Shown here: piece after piece, positions 39,863-48,109 of the stretch
Layout of the letters: the number at the start of each line of letters is the position of its first letter
How positions within the stretch are numbered: the first letter of the stretch is position 1
Source of the DNA: Phenylobacterium glaciei
GTDB lineage: Bacteria; Pseudomonadota; Alphaproteobacteria; Caulobacterales; Caulobacteraceae
Length of the DNA stretch: 64,000 bases
Direction: 5' to 3'
Assembly: GCF_016772415.1 (NCBI RefSeq)
Contig: NZ_JAGSGD010000001.1
Span: 496,001 to 560,000 of the forward strand
Program-made: the position numbers and the translations under genes
The notes under the pieces: model-generated
Database searches by the model: none
What the model was told of the DNA's origin: nothing
What the model saw: the letters and a program-made list of their open reading frames with translations, nothing else

Positions 39863-40735
39863 ATGACCGACAAGGCCTTCCTCGACGGCTATCGCAGCCC
39901 GGGCGTCTTCACCGGCCTCGACGGCTTCGAGGACCAGATCGATGCCCTGCCCGCCGAGGTCGGCGCGGTGGCCGCCTTCGTCCACGGCCTGCTGATCCAT
40001 GAGGGTCTCGCGGCAGCCTATGGCGTCACCCTGGCGCCGGGCCGGTTCGACGAGAAGCAGATCCACGGGACCACCGCCCTGCTGCGCCAGGCGATGCGTC
40101 TCCACGACCGCCCCATCACCGAGCCCCGCGCGCCGGAGCATCGGGTGGTGGGCGTCTGCCGCCACTTCGCCGTCCTGTTCGCCGCCGTCATGCGCCGCAA
40201 GGGCTTCCCCGCCCGCGTCCGCTGCGGCTTCGCCAACTATTTCGAGCCGGGCAAGCACTTCGACCACTGGGTCGGCGAGTACTGGAACGGGGATCGCTGG
40301 GTGCTGGTGGACAGCCAGGTCGACGACCTGCAGCGCAAGCTCTTCAACCTGACCCTCGATCCCCTCGACGTCCCCCGCGACCGCTTCCTCGTCGGCGGCG
40401 ACGCCTGGCGCGCCTGCCGCCAGGGCGCTGACCCCATGGGCTTCGGGGTCTCAGGCACGCAGATGTGGGGCCTGGTCGAGGTCTATGGCGACATCTTCCA
40501 GGACCTCGCCGCCCTCCAGAACATCGAGCTCCTCCCCTGGGGCTGGTACGGCCTGGCCACCGACGAGGCGGGGATGAAAGAGACCGCGCTGATCGACAAG
40601 CTGGCCGACACCTCCAGCCGCGCGGACGAGGCGGCGATGGCCGAGCTGGCGGAGTTAGTGGCGGCCGATGAGCGGCTCCGGCCGCCGCACGACCGCGTCG
40701 CGGAGACCGCCAAGGCTGAAGCTGCGATCCTATAG
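39863..40735 (+). CDS. Transglutaminase-like superfamily protein
   Basis: A 290-residue protein with the transglutaminase-core Cys-His-Asp triad: C99 in VVGVCRHFAVLFAAVMR, H135 in KHFDHWVGEYW and D150 in WVLVDSQVDD. Such proteins in bacteria are proteases or amidases more often than crosslinkers. No signal peptide, so it is cytoplasmic. ATG 39863 is chosen because the protein starts M-T-D-K-A-F-L; an in-frame ATG at 39845 is possible, and neither has a clear ribosome-binding site. Confidence 0.82.
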   Translation: MTDKAFLDGYRSPGVFTGLDGFEDQIDALPAEVGAVAAFVHGLLIHEGLAAAYGVTLAPGRFDEKQIHGTTALLRQAMRLHDRPITEPRAPEHRVVGVCRHFAVLFAAVMRRKGFPARVRCGFANYFEPGKHFDHWVGEYWNGDRWVLVDSQVDDLQRKLFNLTLDPLDVPRDRFLVGGDAWRACRQGADPMGFGVSGTQMWGLVEVYGDIFQDLAALQNIELLPWGWYGLATDEAGMKETALIDKLADTSSRADEAAMAELAELVAADERLRPPHDRVAETAKAEAAIL

Positions 40736-40905
40736 CTCCTCCTCCGGGCAGGAGCTTCGATACGTGCATGACCCATCGACTGCGCGGCTTGGCTGATTGC
40801 GCGTCGGGACACGTCGACCCCCAAATCGTTCCTAGGACGTTCGCTTTTTGGGGGTAGGTGTGACTCTCCTCTTGTGGGGTGAGGTGTGAGGGCCTACCAA
40901 GCGGC

Positions 40906-41763
40906 ATGGATCGCCCTTCGAATCACGCGTCCGAAGTGTTGCTGACTAACGCCGACTTGGTTCGGTGGGAGGCGGAAGCTCTTGAGCTGAGGGCACAGGG
41001 CCAAGCCCTGTTTGACCGTAGCGACAGGTTGCTAAGACGCGTCGAGGCCGGGCGCAGTCTCCTGGATGACGTCGCGGCGGACGAAGGCTGGTCGGCTGTT
41101 CCCCCCGCGTCGCTCACGCCGGAAGCCCCAAGCCTCCCCCAAGTTGAGGTGCCGGAGCCCGAGACGAACCCGCTGAGCGATGAGTTCATCCTAAGCGCCC
41201 CCGTCGAGCCGGGCCGGGGTGTGTGGCGACGGTTCATTCGAGCTGCGGTTTACGCATCGGGAGAAGGGCTGTCCGGACCCCAACTTCGGGCTCTTGTCAA
41301 TGCTAACCGTGACTTGGGCCCCAAGTTCGCTAGTAGCGACAAGGGATTCTACAACGCATTACTGCGCATTCAGAATACTGGCGAAATTATAAGACACAAG
41401 GGCCGCTATTATTCTCCCGGAAGCTTTGAAGACCACAAACGAAAGGTTGACGCCGGAGAGATCAATGAAGCTGCGTTGCCTGAAACAGGCAATGCCTATT
41501 CACCGATGGGCGAGGCGATCATGGACCTTGTCCACGCAAACCCCGGAATTGCTGGCGCTGATGTTGTCAGGGCGCTTAGGACCGATGCGGAGTTCAACGC
41601 TGCACTCACACCTCACACCACGGGCGCATTCAACGTGATCGCCCGCCTAGCGCGACGTAGGCAGATCGACCGGACGGGGAGTGATTGCTTCCCAGGCCCG
41701 AACATGCCCCCGCGCGATCCAGCGAGCCGCTGGAACAAGCCGAAGGAGACCTTCTTGAACTAG
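40906..41763 (+). CDS. Unrecognised protein with N-terminal coiled coil and winged-helix-like segments; possible transfer
   Basis: The 285-residue product has an N-terminal coiled coil (about 15-60, LVRWEAEALELRAQGQALFD), a proline-rich linker (70-95) and two similar blocks of about 60 residues: VYASGEGLSGPQLRALVNAN ... RHKGRYYSP and DLVHANPGIAGADVVRALRT ... RRRQIDRTG. Each looks like helix - helix - wing and could be a winged helix, a guess that needs a structure prediction. Codon use is less GC-biased than its neighbours (for example ATT ATA AGA at 41386-41394). It belongs to no family I know and may be horizontally acquired. A hairpin GGCCCG/CGGGCC (41780-41799) follows. Confidence 0.6.
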   Translation: MDRPSNHASEVLLTNADLVRWEAEALELRAQGQALFDRSDRLLRRVEAGRSLLDDVAADEGWSAVPPASLTPEAPSLPQVEVPEPETNPLSDEFILSAPVEPGRGVWRRFIRAAVYASGEGLSGPQLRALVNANRDLGPKFASSDKGFYNALLRIQNTGEIIRHKGRYYSPGSFEDHKRKVDAGEINEAALPETGNAYSPMGEAIMDLVHANPGIAGADVVRALRTDAEFNAALTPHTTGAFNVIARLARRRQIDRTGSDCFPGPNMPPRDPASRWNKPKETFLN

Positions 41764-41895
41764 GCCCAGACGCGCAAAAGGCCCGACTTGCGCCGGGCCA
41801 ATCACCGGTCGGACCCCAAGGAATCCAACGCGTCCTAAGCAAGCGCATCCTACGGAATTCGGCTCAAAAATCAACCCCGTCCTAAGGACATGGGC

Positions 41896-42003
41896 ATGAG
41901 CCCTCACGACCAATCGCGGGACAAGCATCGCCCGCAGCCGGACCAGCGCAAGCCGCCGCGTCCGTTCAAGCCAACCTCTCGCCCGCCTCATCCGCGCTGT
42001 TAG
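41896..42003 (+). CDS. Possible 35-residue Pro/Arg/Lys-rich small protein
   Basis: Starts MSPHDQSRDKHRPQPDQRK and continues KPPRPFKPTSRPPHPRC. AAGGA at 41884-41888 lies seven bases before the ATG, a good ribosome-binding site. The composition is strongly basic and proline-rich. Length alone makes this uncertain; no family is known. It follows the atypical gene 40906-41763. Confidence 0.35.
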   Translation: MSPHDQSRDKHRPQPDQRKPPRPFKPTSRPPHPRC

Positions 42004-42371
42004 AGGACATTAGCCGCCGCCTTCAGGCGGTGACTTTTCAGTGGGGGCGCCAGGTTCAGGCTTGGCGCCCTTCCGCTTTGTTCAGCAGGTGAATCTGGGG
42101 GAGGAATTTCCCGCGTCACCCCGCCCCTCTCGACGGCTCCGCTTGTTCGGGTGTAGAGAACCCGCGCTCTCCAAGAGCCGGGTCGATCCGCCGTTGCGTG
42201 ATCCCCAGGCTCCGTCCTCGCCGCGACCGGCGGACGTCTGAGAGCACAGCGCCTTCCTCCGGAGGGTGAGCGGGCGGACCCGCACATTCCGCGCACGATG
42301 CGCAGCTGTCCGGCGATCGGAGGGGGCCTGTGTCCCTCTCGACGAAGCCGGCGCAACCGGAGGACGACCCC
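42004..42371. other. 368-bp gene-free stretch with two hairpins
   Basis: CCGCC-TTCA-GGCGG (42017-42030) and GGCGCCA...TGGCGCC (42046-42069, followed by CCTTCC) probably end the transcript from 40906. The remainder up to the permease start at 42372 has no motif I recognise and no convincing frame. Confidence 0.5.
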
Positions 42372-43130
42372 ATGAGCGCTCTCGCAGCCCTCTTCATCCT
42401 TGTTCTGGCGTTCGTGACCGCCACGCTCTCAGGCGTGTTCGGCATGGCCGGCGGCCTTGTCCTGATGGGAGGGCTGGCCCTGGTCCTCCCCGTCTCGGCG
42501 GCCTTCGTCACCCACGGACTGCTGCAGCTGGTCGCCAACGGCTGGCGGGCGATCCTGCATCGCCAGCACGTCAACTGGCGGATCGTGGCGCTCTATGCGG
42601 TGGGCTCGCTGATCGCCGGGACCGCCATCTCGCTGATCGCGCTGACGCCCTCCAAGCCCTACCTCTTCCTGTTCATGGGCCTGCTGCCGGGCCTGCTCTG
42701 GCTGCCCCAGGACTGGATCAAGCTGGACGCCGCCCGGCCGCTCCAAGCCCTGCTCTCAGGCATCATGGTCACCGGCGTGAACCTGACGGCGGGCGTGGCG
42801 GGACCGCTGCTGGACATCTTCTTCGTGCGCACGGCGCTCACCCGCCACGTCATTGTCGCCACCAAGGCCGCCACCCAGGTCTTCGCCCACCTGGCCAAGA
42901 TCATCGTCTATGGCGGGCTGATGCTGCGCACCCATGACGGCGCCGCCATGCCGCCGGTCTGGCTGTTCGCGGCCGCCATCCCGCTCTCCATGCTGGGAAC
43001 CGTGGTAGGGGGGCGCATCCTCGACAGGCTCACCGACATCAACTTCAAGCGCTACACCCGGCTGATCGTGACCGCGGTGGGGATCATGTACCTGGTCCAG
43101 GCGGGTCAGCTGTTCCTGAGCGGCCGATGA
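42372..43130 (+). CDS. TauE/SafE family permease, copy 1
   Basis: A 252-residue protein with about eight membrane helices, including the family motif ATLSGVFGMAGGLVLMGGLA (first repeat) and GVNLTAGVAGPLLDIFFVRT (second repeat). TauE/SafE proteins export sulfite, sulfoacetate or small carboxylates through the inner membrane. It overlaps copy 2 by ATGA. An in-frame ATG at 42330 is less likely because it adds a polar extension. Confidence 0.88.
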   Translation: MSALAALFILVLAFVTATLSGVFGMAGGLVLMGGLALVLPVSAAFVTHGLLQLVANGWRAILHRQHVNWRIVALYAVGSLIAGTAISLIALTPSKPYLFLFMGLLPGLLWLPQDWIKLDAARPLQALLSGIMVTGVNLTAGVAGPLLDIFFVRTALTRHVIVATKAATQVFAHLAKIIVYGGLMLRTHDGAAMPPVWLFAAAIPLSMLGTVVGGRILDRLTDINFKRYTRLIVTAVGIMYLVQAGQLFLSGR

Positions 43131-43882
43131 CCGCCTGGCTGGGCGCCCTCATCCTGGCGGGCGTCCTGGCCACCGCCACCCTCTCGGGCGTCTTCGGCAT
43201 GGCGGGCGGGCTGATCCTGATGGGTCTGCTCACCGCCCTGCTGCCGGTGCCCGCCGCCCTGGCCATCCACGGCCTGGTGCAGATGGCCTCCAACGCCTCG
43301 CGCATCCTGCTGCATCTCAAGCATGTGGTCTGGCGGGTGGTGGGCTTCTACGCCATCGGCGCAGTGGCCACGATGGGCGCCTTCCTGTTCATCTCCTACG
43401 CCCCCACCAAGGCCGTCGTGTACCTGGCGCTGGGCCTCTTACCGATCGTGGTCTGGCTGCCGGAGAGGTACATCCCCCTCGACGCCGCCCGGCCCCCCCA
43501 CGCGGTGCTGGCGGGGATCCTCTCCACCGCCATGGCGCTGACCTCCGGCGTCTCCGGACCCCTGGCCGACGTCTTCCTGGTGCGCAGCGTCCTGACCCGC
43601 CACCAGGTGCTGTCCACCAAGGCCGCCCTGCAGATGTTCAGCCACCTGTCCAAGGTGCTGTTCTACGGCGGGGCGATCCTGATGGCCGGCGGCGGCGGCT
43701 TCACCCCACCCTGGCTGCTGGTGACGGCCTGCGCCCTGGCGGTCCTGGGGGTGACCCTCGGCGCCCGGGTGCTCGACAAGCTCACGGACCAGGGCTTCCG
43801 GTCCTGGCGGCGATGGATTTTCACCGGCATCGCAGCCATGTACCTCGTCCAGGCCGCGATCCTGTTTGCGAGGGGCTCATGA
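43127..43882 (+). CDS. TauE/SafE family permease, copy 2
   Basis: A 251-residue paralogue of copy 1, collinear over its whole length: ATLSGVFGMAGGLILMGLLT and ALTSGVSGPLADVFLVRSVL match the two repeats. It overlaps both neighbours by ATGA. The pair may form a heterodimer or differ in substrate; the divergence suggests an old duplication. Confidence 0.88.
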   Translation: MTAWLGALILAGVLATATLSGVFGMAGGLILMGLLTALLPVPAALAIHGLVQMASNASRILLHLKHVVWRVVGFYAIGAVATMGAFLFISYAPTKAVVYLALGLLPIVVWLPERYIPLDAARPPHAVLAGILSTAMALTSGVSGPLADVFLVRSVLTRHQVLSTKAALQMFSHLSKVLFYGGAILMAGGGGFTPPWLLVTACALAVLGVTLGARVLDKLTDQGFRSWRRWIFTGIAAMYLVQAAILFARGS

Positions 43883-44466
43883 AAGTCGATCCGACCCGGG
43901 TGATGGAGAACCGCTTCGTGCGGCTGGAACCCTTCACGCAGGCCCACAAGGAAGAGCTGCGGGAGGCCTGCGACGCCGACCCCTCAGTCTGGACCGACCT
44001 CTATCCCTATTCCATGGCCGGCGAGCACTTCGACCCGATGTGGACCCGGATGCACGCCAACCAGGCCAAGGGCGTCTCGATCCACTGGGCGGTGGTGGTG
44101 GAGGGCCGCTGCATCGGCCTGACCTGCTACTCGTCCTACGACCTGCCAAACGCCAGCCTGGAGATCGGGGGCACCTACTATCACCCGGACTATCGCGGCG
44201 GAGCGGTCAACCCGGCGGCCAAGCGGTTGATGATGGGCCAGGCCTTCGGCGACGGCGCGCGCCGCGTGGTGTTCCGCGTCGACGCCATCAACGCCCGCTC
44301 CCGCGCCGCGGTCCTGAAGCTGGGCGGCGAGCTGGAGGGCATCCTGCGCCAGGACCGCGTCACCTGGACCGGCCGGGTGCGCGACACCTGCATCTTCTCG
44401 GTGCTGAAGGACGAATGGCCGGCGGTGCGGGACGGCCTCGACGCGCGGCTGGCGGGGTTTGCGTAG
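43879..44466 (+). CDS. GNAT family N-acetyltransferase
   Basis: A 195-residue protein of the RimJ/RimL type: RFVRLEPFTQAHKEELREAC at the start, then GLTCYSSYDLPNASLEIGGTYYHPDYRGGAVNPAAKRLMM with acetyl-CoA-binding positions, and NARSRAAVLKLGGELEGILRQDR. It acetylates an amine or protein N-terminus using acetyl-CoA. Coupled by ATGA to the second permease, so the three genes form one operon. Confidence 0.85.
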   Translation: MKVDPTRVMENRFVRLEPFTQAHKEELREACDADPSVWTDLYPYSMAGEHFDPMWTRMHANQAKGVSIHWAVVVEGRCIGLTCYSSYDLPNASLEIGGTYYHPDYRGGAVNPAAKRLMMGQAFGDGARRVVFRVDAINARSRAAVLKLGGELEGILRQDRVTWTGRVRDTCIFSVLKDEWPAVRDGLDARLAGFA

Positions 44467-44468
44467 CC

Positions 44469-44494
44469 TTCCTCCCCCGTGAACGGGGGAGGAA
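44469..44494. terminator. Bidirectional terminator, short palindrome
   Basis: TTCCTCCCCCGT (44469-44480) and ACGGGGGAGGAA (44483-44494) form twelve perfect pairs between the convergent GNAT and SDR genes. The sequence resembles the tip of the family C palindromes. Confidence 0.8.
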
Positions 44495-44503
44495 TACGCA
44501 GTC

Positions 44504-45382
44504 CTACGCGCTGGCCGCGGTCTTCTCTTCCGCCGCCGGGAAGAACACTTCCTTGGCGTGATCGGCGACGTCCTGAGCGGTGTAGGGCTTGCCCGGGTTG
44601 AAGCCGTCGGTCTGCAGCATCTTGATCTCGCGCACGCCGCGCGAGGAGACCCCCAGCACCTTGCCGGTATGGTCGGCGGCGAGGTCGGAGACCATGTAGA
44701 GCACGCCTGGCGCAATGTTTTCCGGCAGGCTCATGGCGTCCGGCTCCTTGCCCTGGCGGCCGGGCAGGTCCGACGTCATGCGGGTGAAGGCGCCCGGCGC
44801 CAGGCCCATGACCCGGATGCCGTACTTGCGCCCTTCAATGGAGAGCACGCGCATGAAGCCGTAGATGCCGGCCTTGGCCGCCCCGTAGTTGGACTGGCCG
44901 AAATTGCCGTAGAGGCCCGAGGTGGAGCTGGTCATGACGATGGCGCCGGGCTTGCCGTTGTCCTTCATCCACTTCCACACCGGCATGGTGCAGCAGTAGG
45001 TGCCCTTCAGGTGCACCTTCACCACCAGGTCCCAATCGGCCTCGGTGGTGTTGGCGAAGGTCTTGTCGCGCAGGATGCCGGCGTTGCAGACCAGGATGTC
45101 GATCTGGCCGTAGTTATCGAGCGCGGTCTTGGCGATGTTCTCGCCGCCGGCCATCGTCGAGACGTCGTCGCCGTTGGCCACGGCCTTGCCGCCGGCCGCG
45201 ATGATCTCGTCCACCACCTTCTGGGCCGCGGCGCTGGTTCCATTGCCGGAGCCGTCGCGGGAGCCGCCCAGGTCGTTCACGACGACGCTGGCGCCCTCCG
45301 CGGCGAACAGCTTGGCATAGGCCTCGCCCAGACCGCCGCCGGCGCCCGTGACAATCGCCACCTTCCCATCAAGAAGTCCCAT
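44504..45382 (-). CDS. SDR family dehydrogenase, MFE-2/3-hydroxyacyl-CoA dehydrogenase-like
   Basis: A 292-residue SDR: TGAGGGLG (12-19), an insertion NDLGGSRDGSG found in the peroxisomal multifunctional-enzyme (17-beta-HSD4) group, CNAG, then catalytic S-S and Y-G-A-A-K in QSNYGAAKAG. The insertion supports (3R)-hydroxyacyl-CoA dehydrogenase activity in fatty acid breakdown. It carries the expected C-terminal extension (TGKVLGVSSRGVREI...). Confidence 0.88.
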   Translation of the reverse strand: MGLLDGKVAIVTGAGGGLGEAYAKLFAAEGASVVVNDLGGSRDGSGNGTSAAAQKVVDEIIAAGGKAVANGDDVSTMAGGENIAKTALDNYGQIDILVCNAGILRDKTFANTTEADWDLVVKVHLKGTYCCTMPVWKWMKDNGKPGAIVMTSSTSGLYGNFGQSNYGAAKAGIYGFMRVLSIEGRKYGIRVMGLAPGAFTRMTSDLPGRQGKEPDAMSLPENIAPGVLYMVSDLAADHTGKVLGVSSRGVREIKMLQTDGFNPGKPYTAQDVADHAKEVFFPAAEEKTAASA

Positions 45383-45506
45383 GGTCGTTCTCCCTATGAT
45401 TTAATTATCCCGCATCATCGAACCGCGGCTGCGACCTGACAAGTATTGACCGCCACCGGGGCAGGGGGGTTTCTGGGGCAAAGAGCCGTCAGGTTGGGGG
45501 AACACC

Positions 45507-47228
45507 ATGATCCGCGCACTCACCGTCGCCGCCTTCGGCCTGCTGGCCACCGCCGCCTGGGCCGACGAGCCCCCGGCCCGGATCGCGCCGTCGCTGGCCG
45601 CCCACACCGCCGAGTTCGCCCCCGCCAAGGTCTATGAGCCGGCCCTCGGCGTCTTTTCCGCCGTCGGCTACGGCATCGCCAACTCGATCATGGTGGTGGG
45701 CAAGAGCGGCGTGGTGATCATCGACACCACCGACAGCCTGGAGGAGGCGAAGAAGGTCTGGGCGGAGTTCGAGCCGCGCGCGGGCGGCAAGCCGGTCGTG
45801 GCCATCATCTACACCCACAACCACAACGACCACATCAGCGGCGCCTCGGCCTTCCCGCTCGCCAAGGGCGGCAAGGTGATCGCCCAGGCCTCCCTGCTGC
45901 GGGAGGCCGCCAAGTGGAACGGCGTCGCCGCCCCCTCCATCGCGGCCCGCGCCGCCCGCATGTACGGGGTCTTCCTGCCCAAGGGGACGCCGGACGGTTT
46001 CGTCAGCGTCGGCATCGGGCCATACCTGTCGGCCTTCGGCGGCGGCGGGTCGGGCGGGTTCATCACCCCGAACCTGACCTTCGACCAGGAGCTGAAGATC
46101 ACCCTCGCCGGCGAGAAGTTCGTCCTGCAGCACGCACCCGGTGAGACCGAGGACCAGCTGTTCGTCTGGATGCCCGACCGCCGCGTGCTGTTCCCCGGCG
46201 ACAACATCTACAAGGCCTTCCCCAACCTCTACACGATCCGCGGCACCAGCTACCGCGACCCGGTTCAGTGGGCGGCCTCGCTGGACCGCATGCGCGCTCT
46301 GCACGCGCAGGTCCTGGTCCCGTCCCACACCCGACCCATCGTCGGCGCGGACGCCATCGCCGCGACCCTGACCGACTATCGCGACGCCATTTCCTTCACC
46401 CACGACCAGACGGTCCGCTGGATGAACCAGGGCCTGACGCCGGACGAGATCGTGGAGAAGGTGAAGCTGCCCGCCCGCCTGGCCGCCAACCCCTACCTGT
46501 TCGAGCACTACGGCACGGTGGAGTGGTCGGTGCGCTCGATCTTCGCTGGCTATATGGGCTGGTTCAGCGGCGACGCCGCCGAGCTGTCCAGGGACGCGCC
46601 CGACCTCCGCGCCAAGGAGATCACCGACCTGGCCGGCGGTCCCGCCGCCGCGCTCGCCAAGGCGCAGGCCGCCTATACCGAGGGGCGCTGGAAGTGGTCG
46701 GCGGAACTGGCGACCTATGTCCGCCGCGCCGACCCGTCGCTGAAGGGTGAGGCCGACGCCCTGGAGGCCAAGGCCCTGCGCCAGCTCGGCTTCGACAGCG
46801 TCTCGCCCAACGGCCGCAACTACTACCTTGAGCAGGCCGCCGAACTCTCGGGCAAGGCGCCCGGCTGGAAGCAAATCATCGGCGCGCGGCAGGGCGGGGC
46901 CCAGGCCGTGGGCCTGCCGGCCAGCGCCATCGTCGCCACCTTCCCGGTTCGCCTCAACGCCGAAAAGGCCGCCGACGCCACGACCGCGCTCGTCCTGCGC
47001 ATGACCGGAGACGGCGACTGGACCATCCGCGTCCGCCAGGGCGTCGCCGAGACCTCGACGGGCATGGCCCCGGACGCCGCCGTCGTGCTGGCCGGCGCCA
47101 AGGCCGACCTCGTCGCCGCCATGGCCTCGCCCGCCGCGATGCAGGGCGCCCTGGCCTCGGGCAAGCTGAAGCTGGAGAAGGGCGCGCCCGCCGACCTGGC
47201 CGCGGTGCTCGATCTATTCCGGGGCTAG
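45507..47228 (+). CDS. Alkyl sulfatase of the metallo-beta-lactamase fold (SdsA-like)
   Basis: A 573-residue exported protein (signal peptide 1-20, ending AWAD). The MBL metal motif H104-x-H106-x-D108-H109 is in YTHNHNDHISG, and further ligands lie in HAPGETEDQ, FPGDNIY and PSHTRPI. The C-terminal part has a dimerisation and an SCP2-like domain. SdsA-type enzymes hydrolyse primary alkyl sulfates such as SDS in the periplasm, yielding alcohol and sulfate. Its 3' end overlaps the convergent DUF6265 gene by 15 bases. Confidence 0.92.
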   Translation: MIRALTVAAFGLLATAAWADEPPARIAPSLAAHTAEFAPAKVYEPALGVFSAVGYGIANSIMVVGKSGVVIIDTTDSLEEAKKVWAEFEPRAGGKPVVAIIYTHNHNDHISGASAFPLAKGGKVIAQASLLREAAKWNGVAAPSIAARAARMYGVFLPKGTPDGFVSVGIGPYLSAFGGGGSGGFITPNLTFDQELKITLAGEKFVLQHAPGETEDQLFVWMPDRRVLFPGDNIYKAFPNLYTIRGTSYRDPVQWAASLDRMRALHAQVLVPSHTRPIVGADAIAATLTDYRDAISFTHDQTVRWMNQGLTPDEIVEKVKLPARLAANPYLFEHYGTVEWSVRSIFAGYMGWFSGDAAELSRDAPDLRAKEITDLAGGPAAALAKAQAAYTEGRWKWSAELATYVRRADPSLKGEADALEAKALRQLGFDSVSPNGRNYYLEQAAELSGKAPGWKQIIGARQGGAQAVGLPASAIVATFPVRLNAEKAADATTALVLRMTGDGDWTIRVRQGVAETSTGMAPDAAVVLAGAKADLVAAMASPAAMQGALASGKLKLEKGAPADLAAVLDLFRG

Positions 47229-47648
47229 GACGCGGCTATAGGTCCAGTGCTCGGCGCGCAGCTTGCCGCCGACCATGCCCTCGATCCCGGCGCAGAGGCT
47301 CTCGCCGCAGCGGCGGTACATGACCCGCTGGGGGAAATCGTGGGCCTTGTTCTCGAAGACGGCGCTGCCCGGGTCGCTGGGGATCGCCACGAAGGGGGTC
47401 GGCGGCTGGCCGTCGACATGGGCGGTGAAGGTCAGGCCGGCGGGCGTCACGGTGATCGTCATGAACTCCGAGCGTGCGGGCTTGCCGGGCCGGTTGGTCT
47501 GGCCCGCGCCGGACATCGTCCCGGCGAGCGGCGGCAGCCAGGTTTCCCGCGTCACCACCCCGTCCTGCTCGTGGGTCCAGGACCCGGCCATCCAGGTCAG
47601 GTCGGCGGGCGCCGCGATCACCGCCGCCGCCAGCATCGCCAGCATCAT
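47214..47648 (-). CDS. Exported DUF6265 family protein
   Basis: A 144-residue protein with a signal peptide (MMLAMLAAAVIAAPA). It carries the DUF6265 pattern LTWMAGSWTHEQDGVVTRETW, GTMSGAGQTNR, VFENKAHDFPQRVMYRR and IEGMVGGKLRAEHW. Its function is unknown; a lipocalin-like barrel is expected. It is coupled by ATGA to tadA upstream. Confidence 0.85.
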   Translation of the reverse strand: MMLAMLAAAVIAAPADLTWMAGSWTHEQDGVVTRETWLPPLAGTMSGAGQTNRPGKPARSEFMTITVTPAGLTFTAHVDGQPPTPFVAIPSDPGSAVFENKAHDFPQRVMYRRCGESLCAGIEGMVGGKLRAEHWTYSRVLAPE

Positions 47649-48097
47649 GTCGGCTCTCCCTTTTTCCGCCGCGCCCGGAAGAAGCCCTTCAGCATGTCCG
47701 AGCTTTCCTCCGCCAGCACCCCGCCCACGACCTCCGGCCGCCAGTGACAGGTGGGCTGTTCGAAGAAGCGGGGGCCATGCACGACGGCCCCGCCCTTGGC
47801 GTCGTCGGCGCCGAACACCACCCGGCCGATCCGCGCATGGCTGATGGCCCCGGCGCACATGGCGCAGGGCTCCAGGGTGACCACCAGGGTCAGCCCCGTC
47901 AGCCGGTAGTTGCCGAGCTTCTGGGCCGCCGCCCGCAGCGCCACGATCTCGGCATGCGCCGTGGGATCGTGGCTGCCGATGGGCTGGTTGGCGCCCGTGG
48001 CGATCACCTCGCCGGTAGCCGGATCGACCACGGCGGCGCCCACCGGGGTCTCGCCCCGGTCGGCTGCGGCTTGCGCCGCTTCGAGCGCGATGCGCAT
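47645..48097 (-). CDS. tadA: tRNA-specific adenosine deaminase TadA
   Basis: A 150-residue zinc deaminase: H48-A-E50 in TAHAEIVALR and P-C78-A-M-C81 in TLEPCAMCAGAI. It deaminates A34 of tRNA-Arg(ACG) to inosine, an essential wobble modification. ATG 48097 is used; GTG 48118 would give a slightly longer DHDLRT start, also family-like, and would overlap the divergent pseudouridine synthase start. Confidence 0.93.
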   Translation of the reverse strand: MRIALEAAQAAADRGETPVGAAVVDPATGEVIATGANQPIGSHDPTAHAEIVALRAAAQKLGNYRLTGLTLVVTLEPCAMCAGAISHARIGRVVFGADDAKGGAVVHGPRFFEQPTCHWRPEVVGGVLAEESSDMLKGFFRARRKKGEPT

Positions 48098-48109
48098 GGT
48101 GCGAAGATC

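Noticed and set aside
47858..48097. Longer N-terminus for the DUF6265 protein, open on the minus strand
   Set aside because: The extra residues are antisense-frame Arg/Gly-rich sequence inside tadA; the signal peptide starts at 47648.
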